From: JBBRTJ01 sp038244535
GTDB lineage: Bacteria > Actinomycetota > Acidimicrobiia > Acidimicrobiales > Ilumatobacteraceae
Length of the DNA: 27,515 nt
Direction of reading: 5' to 3'
Assembly: GCA_038244535.1 (NCBI GenBank)
Contig: JBBRTJ010000047.1
Location: 1 to 27,515, forward strand
Shown: one piece after another, positions 1 to 9,658 of the stretch
Numbering within the stretch: position 1 is the first letter of the stretch
Layout of the letters: each line of letters starts with the position of its first letter
Program-made: the position numbers and the translations under genes
Notes under the pieces: generated by a model
What the model was told of the DNA's origin: nothing
What the model saw: the letters and a program-made list of their open reading frames with translations, nothing else
The model's database searches: none

Positions 1-233
1 ACCGGGGCTGGAACCGGCCACATCTGGCCGCCAGGAGCCCCAGATCCACCCATCGCCAACCCGCAACCGCCAGCTCAGCAAACCGGGGCTGGAACCGGCC
101 ACATCTGGCCGCCAGGAGCCCCAGATCCACCCATCGCCAACCCGCAACCGCCAGCTCAGCAAACCGGGGCTGGAACCGGCCCCATCTGGCCGCCAGGAGC
201 CCCAGATCCACCCATCGCCAACCCGCAACCGCC
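1..233. repeat. 81-bp direct tandem repeat, 2.9 copies, running off the left edge
   Basis: Units start at 1, 82 and 163. Copies 1 and 2 look identical. Copy 3 has an A-to-C change at 182 and diverges after about 233. Each unit holds a nested inverted repeat: CGGCCA, CATC loop, TGGCCG (15-30 in unit 1), flanked by GGGGCT (4-9) and AGCCCC (36-41), so each repeat can fold as a stem-loop of about 40 nt. The change at 182 breaks one inner pair. Because 81 is a multiple of 3, all frames tried stay open through the array. One plus-strand frame gives a Pro-rich 27-residue repeat ending at a TGA at 292-294, so it could be the tail of a repetitive protein, or purely non-coding repeats downstream of the amidase gene. 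No spacers of variable sequence are present. Confidence 0.9.
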
Positions 234-272
234 GAGGCGGGCACAGGTGCATCGCCCTCGCCGAACGACGGC

Positions 273-1619
273 TCAGGCGGTGGCGAGGCGGTGAGGGAGC
301 CCGAGCTTGGCGGCGATCGTCCGGCCGGCGGCCAGAACCGTGGCATCGGCACCGACCCGGCCCCACACCTGCACGCCGACCGGAAGGCCGTCGACCACGC
401 CTACGGGGAACGCCAGCGATGGCAGCCCCAACAGTGGCTGCAGCGCGCAGTGGACCAGCACGTGCGGACGCAGGGGCGAGGGCTCGGCCAGCGGCGCGTT
501 GTCGGGGGTGGTCACGAAGGGGGGCAGGCAGCCCGCCACGGGCGAGACGACGACGTCGAGGCCATGCTCGTCGAACAGGCTGGCAACCTCGGCCGCGAGT
601 CGGCCGCGCTCGGCCACGGCCGCCGCGACGTCCGCTCCGGTCACCTGCTCGGCCAGCTCCAGGCGCCCAGCGACGTCAGCCCCGTACTCGGCACGCCGCG
701 CCGGCCACCAGCGCCGTTCATCGCGGTGCACGCGCATCGCGTCCTCGGCCTGCAGCGCGACGAACGACGCGATCACCGCCTCGGCGTCGGGCAGCACCAC
801 CGGCGGTACGCCCAGACCCGCGTGCACCGAGCGCAGGAGGGCGGCGATGCGGGCGTCGGCGATCGGGGCGGTGACCAGCGCGCTCGCCACCGTGAACGAC
901 CGTGCCGTGCTGATGGCAAGCGGCTGGTCGGCCAGCACGTCATGGGCCGCAGAGAGGTCGGCGAGCGACCGGGCCAGCACGCCGAGGTGGTCGAGCCGGC
1001 GGGACAGCTCGAGCACCCCGGTCAAGGGGCTCCACCCGTGGCTCGGCTTCCAACCAAACGTGCCGCACCATGCGGCCGGCAAGCGGATCGAGCACGCCGT
1101 ATCGGACCCGATCGCCAACGGCACGAGCCCGAGCGCGACGACGGCGGCCGAACCGGCCGACGAACCACCGGTGATCCGATCAGGCGCCCACGGGTTGCCC
1201 GGCCCGCCCAGCACGGGGTGGTGACCGGTCATGCCCCATGCGTGCTCGTGCGTCCACGTGCGGGCTACGGCAATCGCCCCCGCCCGGTGCAAGCGTGCCA
1301 CCGCTTCGGCGTCGGTGGCGGCGGGCTCGGCGTCGTGCACGAACGAGCCGTACTCGGCCACTTCGCCTTCGACATCGAAGAGGTCCTTGACCGCGAAGGG
1401 CACACCGTCGAGCGGTCCGAGCGCGGCGCCGACCCGCCACCGCGAAGCGCTCTCGGCTGCCCCACGCCGCGCCCGGTCAGCCAGCACGCCCACGACCACC
1501 TTGGGTGGTGCGGCCGCCAGGCGGGCGAGCGTCGCCTCGATCACGTCGATCGGGGACAGCGCGCCGGTCGAGTACGCCTCGTGCAGGTCGCCCACCGTGA
1601 GGGACCGCTCGATCGACAT
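273..1619 (-). CDS. Amidase signature (AS) family amidohydrolase
   Basis: A 448-residue protein of normal length for the amidase signature family, which hydrolyses amide bonds in small amides or in the GatA subunit of tRNA amidotransferase. The Ser-cisSer-Lys triad is visible: Lys78 in GVPFAVKD, cis-Ser154 in GGSSAGSA and the nucleophile Ser177 in GSDTACSIRLPAA (GGS is the usual form; here it is ACS). No gatB or gatC lies nearby and the C-terminal part is not GatA-like, so a catabolic amidase is more likely than GatA. The ATG at 1619 is preceded by TACGAT (1627-1632) with a 7-nt gap, the spacing expected for a leaderless transcript, which decides the start. The substrate cannot be told from sequence. 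It lies 32 bp downstream of the next minus-strand gene, yet it has its own promoter motif. Confidence 0.9.
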   Translation of the reverse strand: MSIERSLTVGDLHEAYSTGALSPIDVIEATLARLAAAPPKVVVGVLADRARRGAAESASRWRVGAALGPLDGVPFAVKDLFDVEGEVAEYGSFVHDAEPAATDAEAVARLHRAGAIAVARTWTHEHAWGMTGHHPVLGGPGNPWAPDRITGGSSAGSAAVVALGLVPLAIGSDTACSIRLPAAWCGTFGWKPSHGWSPLTGVLELSRRLDHLGVLARSLADLSAAHDVLADQPLAISTARSFTVASALVTAPIADARIAALLRSVHAGLGVPPVVLPDAEAVIASFVALQAEDAMRVHRDERRWWPARRAEYGADVAGRLELAEQVTGADVAAAVAERGRLAAEVASLFDEHGLDVVVSPVAGCLPPFVTTPDNAPLAEPSPLRPHVLVHCALQPLLGLPSLAFPVGVVDGLPVGVQVWGRVGADATVLAAGRTIAAKLGLPHRLATA

Positions 1620-1632
1620 CGGACCGATCGTA
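1620..1632 (-). promoter_or_regulatory. Leaderless -10 element of the amidase gene
   Basis: On the minus strand TACGAT (1627-1632) fits TANNNT and ends 7 nt before the ATG, placing the expected transcription start on or next to the start codon. There is no Shine-Dalgarno at the right distance. Confidence 0.5.
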
Positions 1633-1651
1633 CGGCCCCTCCGGCGAGCGG

Positions 1652-2758
1652 TCAGCCAGCGACGTTGATGGCGCCGTACAGGCCGTGGCTCTCGTTGTCG
1701 ATCCCGGCCGTGAACAGCAGTGACGTGGTCGACGCCGTTGTGCCGTTGCCGAACATGAGCGCCCACAACCCAGCGATGGCGAGCGGGCGACCGTTCGTGC
1801 CCTTCAGCGCACCGTGCCACGCCCCGGTCGTCGGGTCGTAGGCGTTGATCCGGCCGTTGCCGAAGTTGCCCACGAGCAGGTCGCCGCTGAGCGTCCCGAA
1901 CCCCGCTGGCGCGATCGCCATCCCCCACGGAGCGTTGAGCGCGCCGTGGCTCACGAGGCGGCGCAGCAAGTGGCCAGTCGTGTCGAACACGTCGACCACG
2001 CCCACGCCGGGACCCGCGACCTCATCGGTCTTGGCCGCATCCTGCTTGGCGTATGCGACGAAGAGCTCGCCGTTCAGCGCAGCGACGTTGAAGGGTGCGA
2101 ACCGGAAGGGCAGGTTCGGATCGGAGAAGGCGCCAGCGGGGAAGAGGACCCGATGGAAGCTGCTGTCGAACACGTCGATCCCGCCGGTGTGGAAGTTGGC
2201 GGCGTACAGGTACGACGCGGTGCCGGCGGTGGCCAGGGCCAGGCCCTTGTAGATCGCGCCGTCAACGTGCGCGGCGGGCTGGGCGTGGGTCGACGGTGCG
2301 GGCGGAGGAACAGCCGGGCTCCAGCCGGTGATGTCCCCGCTCTCGCTGTCGAAGAGGAACAGTGCCGGACCGCTGTGCCCGGCCCCATCGGAGACGACGA
2401 ACCCGCTCGTCGGGTTGAAGACCTGGCCGGTGGGGCCATCGCCGGGCACGCTGACGAAGAAGGGCACGATGCTGGGCGGGCCGACCACCGCGTCACCGCG
2501 GTAGATGGTGGCGGTGTTGGAGTGGTTGTTGGCCACCCACACCGGGCTGATGGGTGACTGCGCCAACCCCCAGGGGTTCACGAGCGATGGATCGACGAGG
2601 TCGGCGCGCCCCGCGATGTCGGACACGAGATCGTGCTCGGCGTAACGGGTCACGGCGCTGGGTTGGGCGGCAGTGGCTGTGGGAAGGGTGACGGCGGCGA
2701 CGGATGCGACGACCGCGGCACCCACGACCAGACGACGAAGCGGGCTGCTGTGCAACAT
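1652..2758 (-). CDS. Secreted TIGR03118-type protein (beta-propeller-like)
   Basis: A 368-residue exported protein. Residues 1-30 form a Sec signal peptide (two Arg, then an Ala/Val-rich core). The mature part starts with the motif pattern of the TIGR03118 family: NPWGLA, VANNHSNTATIY, GPTGQVFNPT, YLYAANFHTGGIDVFD, APFNVAALNGELFVAYA and NAPWGMAIAP. These repeated aromatic/Gly strands are those of an NHL-like propeller. No enzymatic function is established for this family. The start is set by a perfect AAGGAGG Shine-Dalgarno (2763-2769) 4 nt upstream, unlike many neighbours that look leaderless. A short GC hairpin (2775-2788) lies in the 5' leader. It follows the other secreted protein gene by 95 bp in the same direction. 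Confidence 0.85.
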   Translation of the reverse strand: MLHSSPLRRLVVGAAVVASVAAVTLPTATAAQPSAVTRYAEHDLVSDIAGRADLVDPSLVNPWGLAQSPISPVWVANNHSNTATIYRGDAVVGPPSIVPFFVSVPGDGPTGQVFNPTSGFVVSDGAGHSGPALFLFDSESGDITGWSPAVPPPAPSTHAQPAAHVDGAIYKGLALATAGTASYLYAANFHTGGIDVFDSSFHRVLFPAGAFSDPNLPFRFAPFNVAALNGELFVAYAKQDAAKTDEVAGPGVGVVDVFDTTGHLLRRLVSHGALNAPWGMAIAPAGFGTLSGDLLVGNFGNGRINAYDPTTGAWHGALKGTNGRPLAIAGLWALMFGNGTTASTTSLLFTAGIDNESHGLYGAINVAG

Positions 2759-2853
2759 GGATCCTCCTTGAGCACCCGCGAGCGCGGGCACGTCGATGCA
2801 TACGGTCGACCCCGGGAAGCGGATTGCGCGGCACAACCGCTGGGACCGGCCGA

Positions 2854-3849
2854 TCACCCGCCCGCCGCGGCCGTGGCCCGTGCTTCGAGGCGGGCGAAGA
2901 TCAACGGGCGATCGCGACAGAGCCGGTCCCTGAACGCCGGGTCGTTGCGACCGTCCGGATGAAGCGAGGTCAGGCCACCGCCGTAGCCGAGCAGCGCCAG
3001 GTACGTCGCTCCGTCGGAGAGGTCGGGCATCCCGACCCCTGTCCACTTGACGCTCATGAAGGCACCGATGGCGCTGGCGCTCATCGTCGCCTGTGACAGC
3101 GACGAGCCATCGCCGCAACTGTCGGCGACGAGCCCCGACTGCCCCGCCGGCCCGAGCTCGTACAGGTGGATCGTCCCCGACGCGGCGAGGTGGTGGAGGT
3201 AGTTGCAAGCGGAACCATCGGTGGCGCAGTTGTAGGAGCCAACGGGGCGCGTCCAGTGGGTCACGAACGTCGAGCGGGCAAGGGCGACGGGGTCGTGGGC
3301 GAGGAGGTACTGGACGGCCACGGCCATCTCGGTCATCGGGGACCAGTTCAGCCAGGCGATGGGTCCGGCCTGGATCGCCCTCACCGCATGCTGGACCGTG
3401 GGCAGGGTGGTGACGTCGTAGGTCGTGGCCGGGTTGAAGGTCGAGCCGCAGGTGCTGGCCTGCTGGAACCTGACCGACGGCGCGTACGCAGGGAAGACCG
3501 CCAGCAGGTTGGCCACCTCGGCGGCGTAGGCCGCCTTCAGGTTGCCGTTCGCCCACCGGGCCGCGTCGATGCACGGCGTGAACGGCGTGGCCCCGACCAC
3601 CCATCCCTTGATCCTCACGGCGTCGCTCAGCAGCAGGAAGGCCGAGCTCGTCACGATGTCGTCGGGGTCGGTCACGGCGTGCGCCGGGTCGGTCAGGTCG
3701 CTCGTGACCCAGACCTTCGCCACGGGTGCCGTCGACCAGGCAGACCCGGCCGAGGCGCGGGCGGAGCGAGGATTCACAGCCGCAGCCGCAACGACCGCCA
3801 TCACCACGAGACCGGCGACCACGACGACCGTCACTCGAGTGGTGCTCAT
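2854..3849 (-). CDS. Secreted protein, possibly nucleoside-hydrolase-like
   Basis: A 331-residue protein with an N-terminal hydrophobic signal segment (residues 5-24) and an export-type Ala-rich region. Just after it comes a strand reading KVWVTSDLTDP, then DPDD (61-64) and FLLLSDAVRIKGWVVG. That arrangement (Asp-rich loop after the first strand, then a helix and a strand) resembles the metal-binding start of the nucleoside hydrolase / DUF1593 fold, where the Asp residues bind Ca2+ and ribose. The rest was not recognised. It holds several Cys (CIDA, STCGS, NCATDGSACN, DSCGDGS, RLCRD) that could form disulfides outside the cell. The start ATG has TAGCGT 6 nt upstream. The functional assignment is a weak inference; the secreted, Cys-rich character is seen directly. 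Confidence 0.75.
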   Translation of the reverse strand: MSTTRVTVVVVAGLVVMAVVAAAAVNPRSARASAGSAWSTAPVAKVWVTSDLTDPAHAVTDPDDIVTSSAFLLLSDAVRIKGWVVGATPFTPCIDAARWANGNLKAAYAAEVANLLAVFPAYAPSVRFQQASTCGSTFNPATTYDVTTLPTVQHAVRAIQAGPIAWLNWSPMTEMAVAVQYLLAHDPVALARSTFVTHWTRPVGSYNCATDGSACNYLHHLAASGTIHLYELGPAGQSGLVADSCGDGSSLSQATMSASAIGAFMSVKWTGVGMPDLSDGATYLALLGYGGGLTSLHPDGRNDPAFRDRLCRDRPLIFARLEARATAAAGG

Positions 3850-3892
3850 CGGCCGACGCTACGACCTTCGCCGTGGCGTAGCTTCCGCCGCC
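3850..3892. promoter_or_regulatory. Divergent leaderless promoters with a 6-bp inverted repeat
   Basis: Only 43 bp separate the two start codons. On the minus strand TAGCGT (3856-3861) ends 6 nt before the ATG at 3849. On the plus strand TAGCTT (3879-3884) ends 8 nt before the ATG at 3893. Both fit TANNNT leaderless promoters, whose -35 regions would lie inside the opposite gene. GCTACG (3858-3863) and CGTAGC (3877-3882) form an inverted repeat spanning both -10 elements. Confidence 0.45.
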
Positions 3893-4966
3893 ATGGACCT
3901 CGGGGTGTGCATGGCGGCCAAGATCGACGACCTCGACTACGCCGTCCTGGCCGAGGAGCTCGGCTACTCGCACCTCTGGGTGGCCGACAGCCAGATGCTC
4001 TGGAGCGACTGCTACGCCACGATGGCCCTGATCGCCGATCGCACGAGCACGATCAAGGTCGGCACCGGCGTTGCCGTCGCCGGCACCCGCACCTCGGCCG
4101 TGACCGCCGCCGCCCACGCCACCCTCAACCGGCTCGCGCCCGGGCGCATCTTCTGCGCCATCGGCACCGGCAACACCGCCATGCGGGTGATGGGCCACCG
4201 GCCAATGCCGATCGCCGAGTTCGAGCAGTACCTCGGCGAGGTGCGCCTGCTCCTCGACGGCAAGGAGGCCGACGTCACGTGGCGGGGCCGAACGATGCCG
4301 GTTCGTCACCTGATGGCCGACACCGGCTTCGTGGCCTTCGCTCCCCGCATCCCCCTGTACGTGTCCGGGTTCGGGCCGAGGGCCACCGCCCTCGCCGCCC
4401 AGCTCGGTGACGGTCTGGTGATGGCCGTGCCCCCGTTCGCCGAGGCCGTCACCCGCGTCTGGGATCGCCTCGACCACGCCGCCGCCGCGGTCGGCCGCAC
4501 GCTCGACCGCAGCTCGTTCCTCACCTGCACCCTCACCACGATGGTCGTGCTCGAACCGGGTGAGGCCGTCGACTGCGACCGGGTGGTCGACGAGTGTGGC
4601 GCCTTCGCCATCGCCGGGCTGCACTACCTGTACGAGCAGTGGAAGGAGGCGGGCCGCCCTGACCAGCCGGGTCGCTGGCCGTGGTGGGACGACTACGTGG
4701 CGATGCTCGACCAGGTCGATCCCGAGCGCCTGCACCAGCGGATCCATGCCGGCCACAACTGCTGGTTGCTCGACGAGGAGCGGCCCTTCGTGACCCGTGA
4801 GCTCATCGAGGGATCGTGCATGGTGGGCACGCCGCCCGAGCTCGCGGCACGGTTGTCCGAGCTCGAACGCGCTGGCCTGGCTCAGGTGATGCTCCTGCCT
4901 CCATTGGCCGTCAAGGAGAAGGTGCTGACTGACGTCGCGACCAAGGTGATGCCGCTCCTGCACTGA
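3893..4966 (+). CDS. LLM-class (luciferase-like) flavin/F420-dependent oxidoreductase
   Basis: A 357-residue TIM-barrel protein of the bacterial luciferase-like superfamily. Supporting motifs: an N-terminal strand MDLGVCMAAKIDD then AEELGYSHLWVADSQ, the barrel segment STIKVGTGVAVAGTRTSAVTAAAHATLNRLAPGRIFCAIGTGN typical of methylene-H4MPT-reductase-like F420 enzymes, IPLYVSGFGPRATALAAQLGDGLV, and a C-terminal VGTPPELAARLSELERAGLAQVML. The cofactor is probably F420 or FMN; the sequence alone does not decide. An insertion of about 70 residues near 250-310, rich in Trp/Tyr, carries no recognised motif. The ATG at 3893 follows TAGCTT by 8 nt. The gene points away from the secreted protein genes and is followed by the DUF1800 gene after 43 bp containing a TGAGCGCTCA palindrome at its stop codon. 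Confidence 0.85.
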   Translation: MDLGVCMAAKIDDLDYAVLAEELGYSHLWVADSQMLWSDCYATMALIADRTSTIKVGTGVAVAGTRTSAVTAAAHATLNRLAPGRIFCAIGTGNTAMRVMGHRPMPIAEFEQYLGEVRLLLDGKEADVTWRGRTMPVRHLMADTGFVAFAPRIPLYVSGFGPRATALAAQLGDGLVMAVPPFAEAVTRVWDRLDHAAAAVGRTLDRSSFLTCTLTTMVVLEPGEAVDCDRVVDECGAFAIAGLHYLYEQWKEAGRPDQPGRWPWWDDYVAMLDQVDPERLHQRIHAGHNCWLLDEERPFVTRELIEGSCMVGTPPELAARLSELERAGLAQVMLLPPLAVKEKVLTDVATKVMPLLH

Positions 4967-5009
4967 GCGCTCACGGTTCCCTCACATCTTGCGTGCACCG
5001 TGGAGTCCA

Positions 5010-6356
<1,347 letters not shown>

Positions 6357-6366
6357 GGAGATCCCC

Positions 6367-7641
6367 GTGCCCCTGTCCAGACGTGCGTTCATCAGCGGTC
6401 TCGCCGGCGCGGCGGGGGCCGCCGCCATCGGTGGCGTCGCCCTCGAGCGCACGCGATCGGGATCGTCATCGTCGCCCCGCATCGCCCACGGCGGCGTGAC
6501 CACGACGACCACACTGCCGGTGTCCTCGGCCCGACTGCCCAGCGGCAAGGGCACCGTCGTCATCGTCACCCTCTACGGTGGCAACGACGGCCTCAGCACC
6601 GTGGCCCCGATCGACGACCCCGCCTACGCCAGGCTGCGCGGTGTCCTGGCCACCGATCCCGCGAAGGCTCTGCCATTGGCCGACGGCTTGGCCCTCGCTC
6701 CCGAGCTCGTCGGCACCAAGCACCTCTGGGACACCGGTCGCCTGGCCATCGTTCGAGGCGTCTCGTATCCCAACCCGAACCGCAGCCACTTCCGCTCGAT
6801 GGACATCTGGCAGAGCGCCGACCCCACCGGCACTGCCCCCACCGGATGGATCGGCCGCTGGCTCGACGCGGCGGGAACGACGCCGCTCGACGCCATCGCC
6901 ATCGGGTCAACCCTGCCGCGCGCCCTCACCGGAGCGCAGCGGGCCGGCTCGGTGGTTCCGCTCAACGCACGCGCCGTGTCACTCCACGGTGCCGCACTCG
7001 ATGCCTGGACCGCGATGCGCGCACCGGAGCCGAGCGACAGCGTGCTCATGGCTCGGGCCGGCGAGTCCGGGATCGACCTGCTCACCGTGGCCGACACGGT
7101 CGACGCGGCATTGAACGGCGCACCGGTCACACCGGTCACACCGGCCACACCGGCGAAGGGCCTCAGCGCGCAACTCGACGCCGTCGCCCGACTCATCCGC
7201 GCCGGCGTTCCCACTCGCGCCTTCTTCACGTCGATGGGTGGCTTCGACACCCACGCCAACGAGGGCCCGACCCATCCGGCACTCATGGCCGACCTTGACG
7301 CTGCCATCACGAGCTTCTTCGCCACGCTGGCCGACGATCCTCGAGGCGACTCGGTGGTCGTGATGGTCCACTCCGAGTTCGGACGCCGGCCCGCCATCGA
7401 CGGTTCCGGTGGCACCGATCACGGCGTGGCCGCACCCGTGCTCGTCGTCGGTTCGGCGGTGAAGGGCGGGTTCATCGGAGACGAGCCATCGCTCACCACC
7501 CTTGATGCCAACGGCGACCTCGTCGGGAACGTCGACTTCCGGTCGATCTACGCGGCGCTCCTCGGTGACGTCCTGGGGGTCGACCCGAAACCCGTGCTCC
7601 TCGGCGCGGGCGTGGCGCCCCTCGATCTCATCCGCACCTGA
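6367..7641 (+). CDS. DUF1501 family protein with Tat signal
   Basis: A 424-residue protein starting with SRRAFISGLAGAAGAAAIGGVA, a twin-arginine signal (Arg5-Arg6), which implies export of a folded, probably metal-bound protein. DUF1501 belongs to the alkaline phosphatase/sulfatase-like fold. Motifs seen: LYGGNDGLSTV (69-79), RSHFRSMDIWQSADP, FFTSMGGFDTHANE, MVHSEFGRRPAIDGSGGTDHG and VGSAVKGGFIG, in the order usual for the family. A linker holds a 9-bp microrepeat (7121-7154) encoding VTP-VTP-ATP. The start is a GTG with GGAG 6 nt upstream, directly after the DUF1800 stop codon. Confidence 0.92.
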   Translation: MPLSRRAFISGLAGAAGAAAIGGVALERTRSGSSSSPRIAHGGVTTTTTLPVSSARLPSGKGTVVIVTLYGGNDGLSTVAPIDDPAYARLRGVLATDPAKALPLADGLALAPELVGTKHLWDTGRLAIVRGVSYPNPNRSHFRSMDIWQSADPTGTAPTGWIGRWLDAAGTTPLDAIAIGSTLPRALTGAQRAGSVVPLNARAVSLHGAALDAWTAMRAPEPSDSVLMARAGESGIDLLTVADTVDAALNGAPVTPVTPATPAKGLSAQLDAVARLIRAGVPTRAFFTSMGGFDTHANEGPTHPALMADLDAAITSFFATLADDPRGDSVVVMVHSEFGRRPAIDGSGGTDHGVAAPVLVVGSAVKGGFIGDEPSLTTLDANGDLVGNVDFRSIYAALLGDVLGVDPKPVLLGAGVAPLDLIRT

Positions 7642-7711
7642 CCACTGGCCGGTCAGCCGCCGAGGACGACGGCGATCGCGTCCTGCCGTGCCCTTACCCG
7701 CCATCGTCCTC
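7638..7711. terminator. Inverted repeats between convergent genes, possible bidirectional terminator
   Basis: Two inverted repeats lie between the DUF1501 stop codon and the end of the convergent pyruvate kinase gene. One is CTGACC (7638-7643) with GGTCAG (7651-7656), overlapping the DUF1501 stop. The second has 13-bp arms with one mismatch, 7662-7674 and 7699-7711, and a 24-nt loop. There is no U-tract. Nothing else is seen in 7712-7765. Confidence 0.45.
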
Positions 7712-7765
7712 CCGTCGAGCCGAGACCATCCCCGGGTGATGGGGCTGGCTCACGTAGTGGTGCGA

Positions 7766-9607
7766 TCACTCGACGACGGCTGCGCCCCACGAACGGAGGC
7801 GGCGCAGCAGGTGCTGGCCCTTGCGCTGATGATCGTCCATCCGCTCCAAGATGTCGGCCAGCACCCGGATGGCTTCCTCGATGTGCGGCCCCTTGTTCAG
7901 CATCACGCACTCGGCCCGCTGGCCCATGGCCGCATCGGTGACCTCGGCCCGTGACGGACGGCCGGTGCGGGCCATCGTGTCGAGCACCTGGGTGGCCCAG
8001 ATCACCGGCATGTGCGCCGCCTCGCACAACCAGAGGATCTCCTCCTGCACCTCGGCGAGGCGTTCGAATCCGATCTCGACGGCGAGGTCACCTCGGGCGA
8101 TCATCACACCGACGTCATGGAACCGGAGGGCGGCGAACAGCAGCTCGGGGAGGTGCTCGAACGCCATCCGGTTCTCGATCTTCAGCACGATGCCCGTCGA
8201 GTGGTCGCCAAGGGCCAGCAGCCGGGCCTGGACCGCGGCGACGTCAGCAGACGATCGCACGAACGACACCTGCACCATGTCGGCGTGGCCGGCGATGAAG
8301 GCGAGGTCCTCGAGGTCCTTGGCCGTGAGGGCATCGACCCGCAGGTCGCTGTTCGGGAAGTTGATGCCCTTGGCTGCCTTGAGCCGCGTGCCCCTCGGCC
8401 GGGCCGAGGTGATCCGAACCACCAGTTCCTCGGCGCTGACCGACTCGACGATGCCACCGAGCTTGCCGTCGTCGAACCACACCACCTCGCCCGGCTCGAC
8501 CTGGCCGAAGGCCGCTTCGAGCGTGCAGCCGATGCGGTGGACCGAACCCCCCTCGACCACGGGTGCCGGCGCAAGGTCCCTGGTCAGCACGACGAGGTCG
8601 CCGACGCGGACCAGGTGCGCCTGCTCATGCCCCGGGATCGATCCCACGACCGTCGTGTCGCCACCGCTGTCAAGGGCCGTCCCCGTGGCGACGTAGGTCG
8701 TCTCTGAGACCTCGGCGAGAGCACCCCACGAGGTCAGGGCGGTCACCGTCATCTGCCGTCGTGCTCCGCGAGTGTCGGTGAGGCGGACGCCGTCACCGAT
8801 GGCGCGACGCGTCAGCCACGACGCCCCCACGGCGATCGGCGCGGCGCCGCCATCGCTTGCGTCACCATCATCGAGGGGGCTGACTCGTCCCAGGTCGGCC
8901 GCGCTGCTCACCAGGTGCACCAGAGCAGGCGCATGGACACGTCCAAAGGCGTCGCGATCGGGCGAGATGCGCACCACCTGGGGCCCCGGCTCCAGTGGTC
9001 CGGTCCGCATCTTCGGCCCCCCGAGATCCATCGCCACGCGGCACGTGCGGCCGGGCGGGGCCGCCTCATGGACCCGTTCGATCATCGTCGCCCACGCGGC
9101 CGCGTCATCGTGGGCGCAGTTCACCCGGGCAAGGTCCATGCCCGCCGCGACCAGGCGCTTCACCATGGTGTCGTCAGTGGCCGCCTCGGAGGGAAGCGTG
9201 ACCATGATGCGCGTCCCCCTCCTTGGCGGCAGAGGTCCGAGGAGGCGCTGAGCGTTGGCCTCGAGCAGCATCTGGCCGGCCCCGACCTCGATGGGCGCCT
9301 CGGGCAGGGAGGGCACTGGCACGTCCGCCATCGCCGCCAGCGCCGAGATCACGGCATTGAGCGATGCCAGCACGTGCCCTTCGGACCGCCCCAGCGACGA
9401 CACGCCGAGGCGAGCGAGGGCGTGCTGCAGCTCGCGGATGTCGTGGCGCCGAAGTGAGATGTAGTGAGCGAGGTTCCGGGCGCTGGCCAGATGGTCCTCG
9501 TTGACACCCGCGACGTCCTCGGCCCAGGTGTCGGCTTCGGCCAGCACCGCCGACCGCAAGGCGACGACATCGTCGAGCAAGCGCCTCAGGCCAAGGGAGT
9601 CATCCAC
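7766..9607 (-). CDS. Atypical pyruvate kinase, N-terminally extended, lacking the C-terminal domain
   Basis: 613 residues from a GTG at 9607. The TIM barrel of pyruvate kinase is clear: IMVTLPSEAATDD (134-146), LARVNCAHD (159-167), MDLGGPKMRTG (193-203), catalytic Lys476 in LKIEN, metal ligands in IARGDLAVEIG (503-513) and WATQVLDTMARTGRPSRAEVTD (537-558). About 130 extra residues precede the barrel. The B-domain region between 203 and 412 is roughly double the usual size. The protein stops shortly after the barrel, so the C-terminal allosteric domain is absent. Lys199 in GGPK occupies the place where Glu marks K+-dependent enzymes; together with Ala165 and Leu195 at usual K+-ligand positions this predicts K+ independence. 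The usual GETA motif reads NKGP. TAGCGT lies 7 nt before the GTG, which supports the start. Activity with PEP is likely but unproven. Confidence 0.85.
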   Translation of the reverse strand: MDDSLGLRRLLDDVVALRSAVLAEADTWAEDVAGVNEDHLASARNLAHYISLRRHDIRELQHALARLGVSSLGRSEGHVLASLNAVISALAAMADVPVPSLPEAPIEVGAGQMLLEANAQRLLGPLPPRRGTRIMVTLPSEAATDDTMVKRLVAAGMDLARVNCAHDDAAAWATMIERVHEAAPPGRTCRVAMDLGGPKMRTGPLEPGPQVVRISPDRDAFGRVHAPALVHLVSSAADLGRVSPLDDGDASDGGAAPIAVGASWLTRRAIGDGVRLTDTRGARRQMTVTALTSWGALAEVSETTYVATGTALDSGGDTTVVGSIPGHEQAHLVRVGDLVVLTRDLAPAPVVEGGSVHRIGCTLEAAFGQVEPGEVVWFDDGKLGGIVESVSAEELVVRITSARPRGTRLKAAKGINFPNSDLRVDALTAKDLEDLAFIAGHADMVQVSFVRSSADVAAVQARLLALGDHSTGIVLKIENRMAFEHLPELLFAALRFHDVGVMIARGDLAVEIGFERLAEVQEEILWLCEAAHMPVIWATQVLDTMARTGRPSRAEVTDAAMGQRAECVMLNKGPHIEEAIRVLADILERMDDHQRKGQHLLRRLRSWGAAVVE

Positions 9608-9620
9608 GTCACCGACGCTA
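9608..9620 (-). promoter_or_regulatory. Leaderless -10 element of the pyruvate-kinase-like gene
   Basis: On the minus strand TAGCGT (9615-9620) ends 7 nt before the GTG at 9607. The 11-nt string CGTAGCGTCGG that contains it recurs at the same place before the start of the secreted-protein gene at 3849. Confidence 0.45.
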
Positions 9621-9658
9621 CGGAGCGAAGGTGAACACCATGTGGACGACGGTGGACG

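Noticed and set aside
1..233. CRISPR array
   Set aside because: The 81-bp units are contiguous copies without unique spacers and no cas genes are present.
273..1619. GatA subunit of the tRNA amidotransferase
   Set aside because: No gatB or gatC nearby and the region outside the amidase signature does not look like GatA.
2759..4963. N-terminal extension of the TIGR03118 protein to over 1000 residues
   Set aside because: The open frame continues upstream, but a signal peptide with a perfect AAGGAGG site begins at 2758, and the upstream part is antisense to or overlaps better genes.
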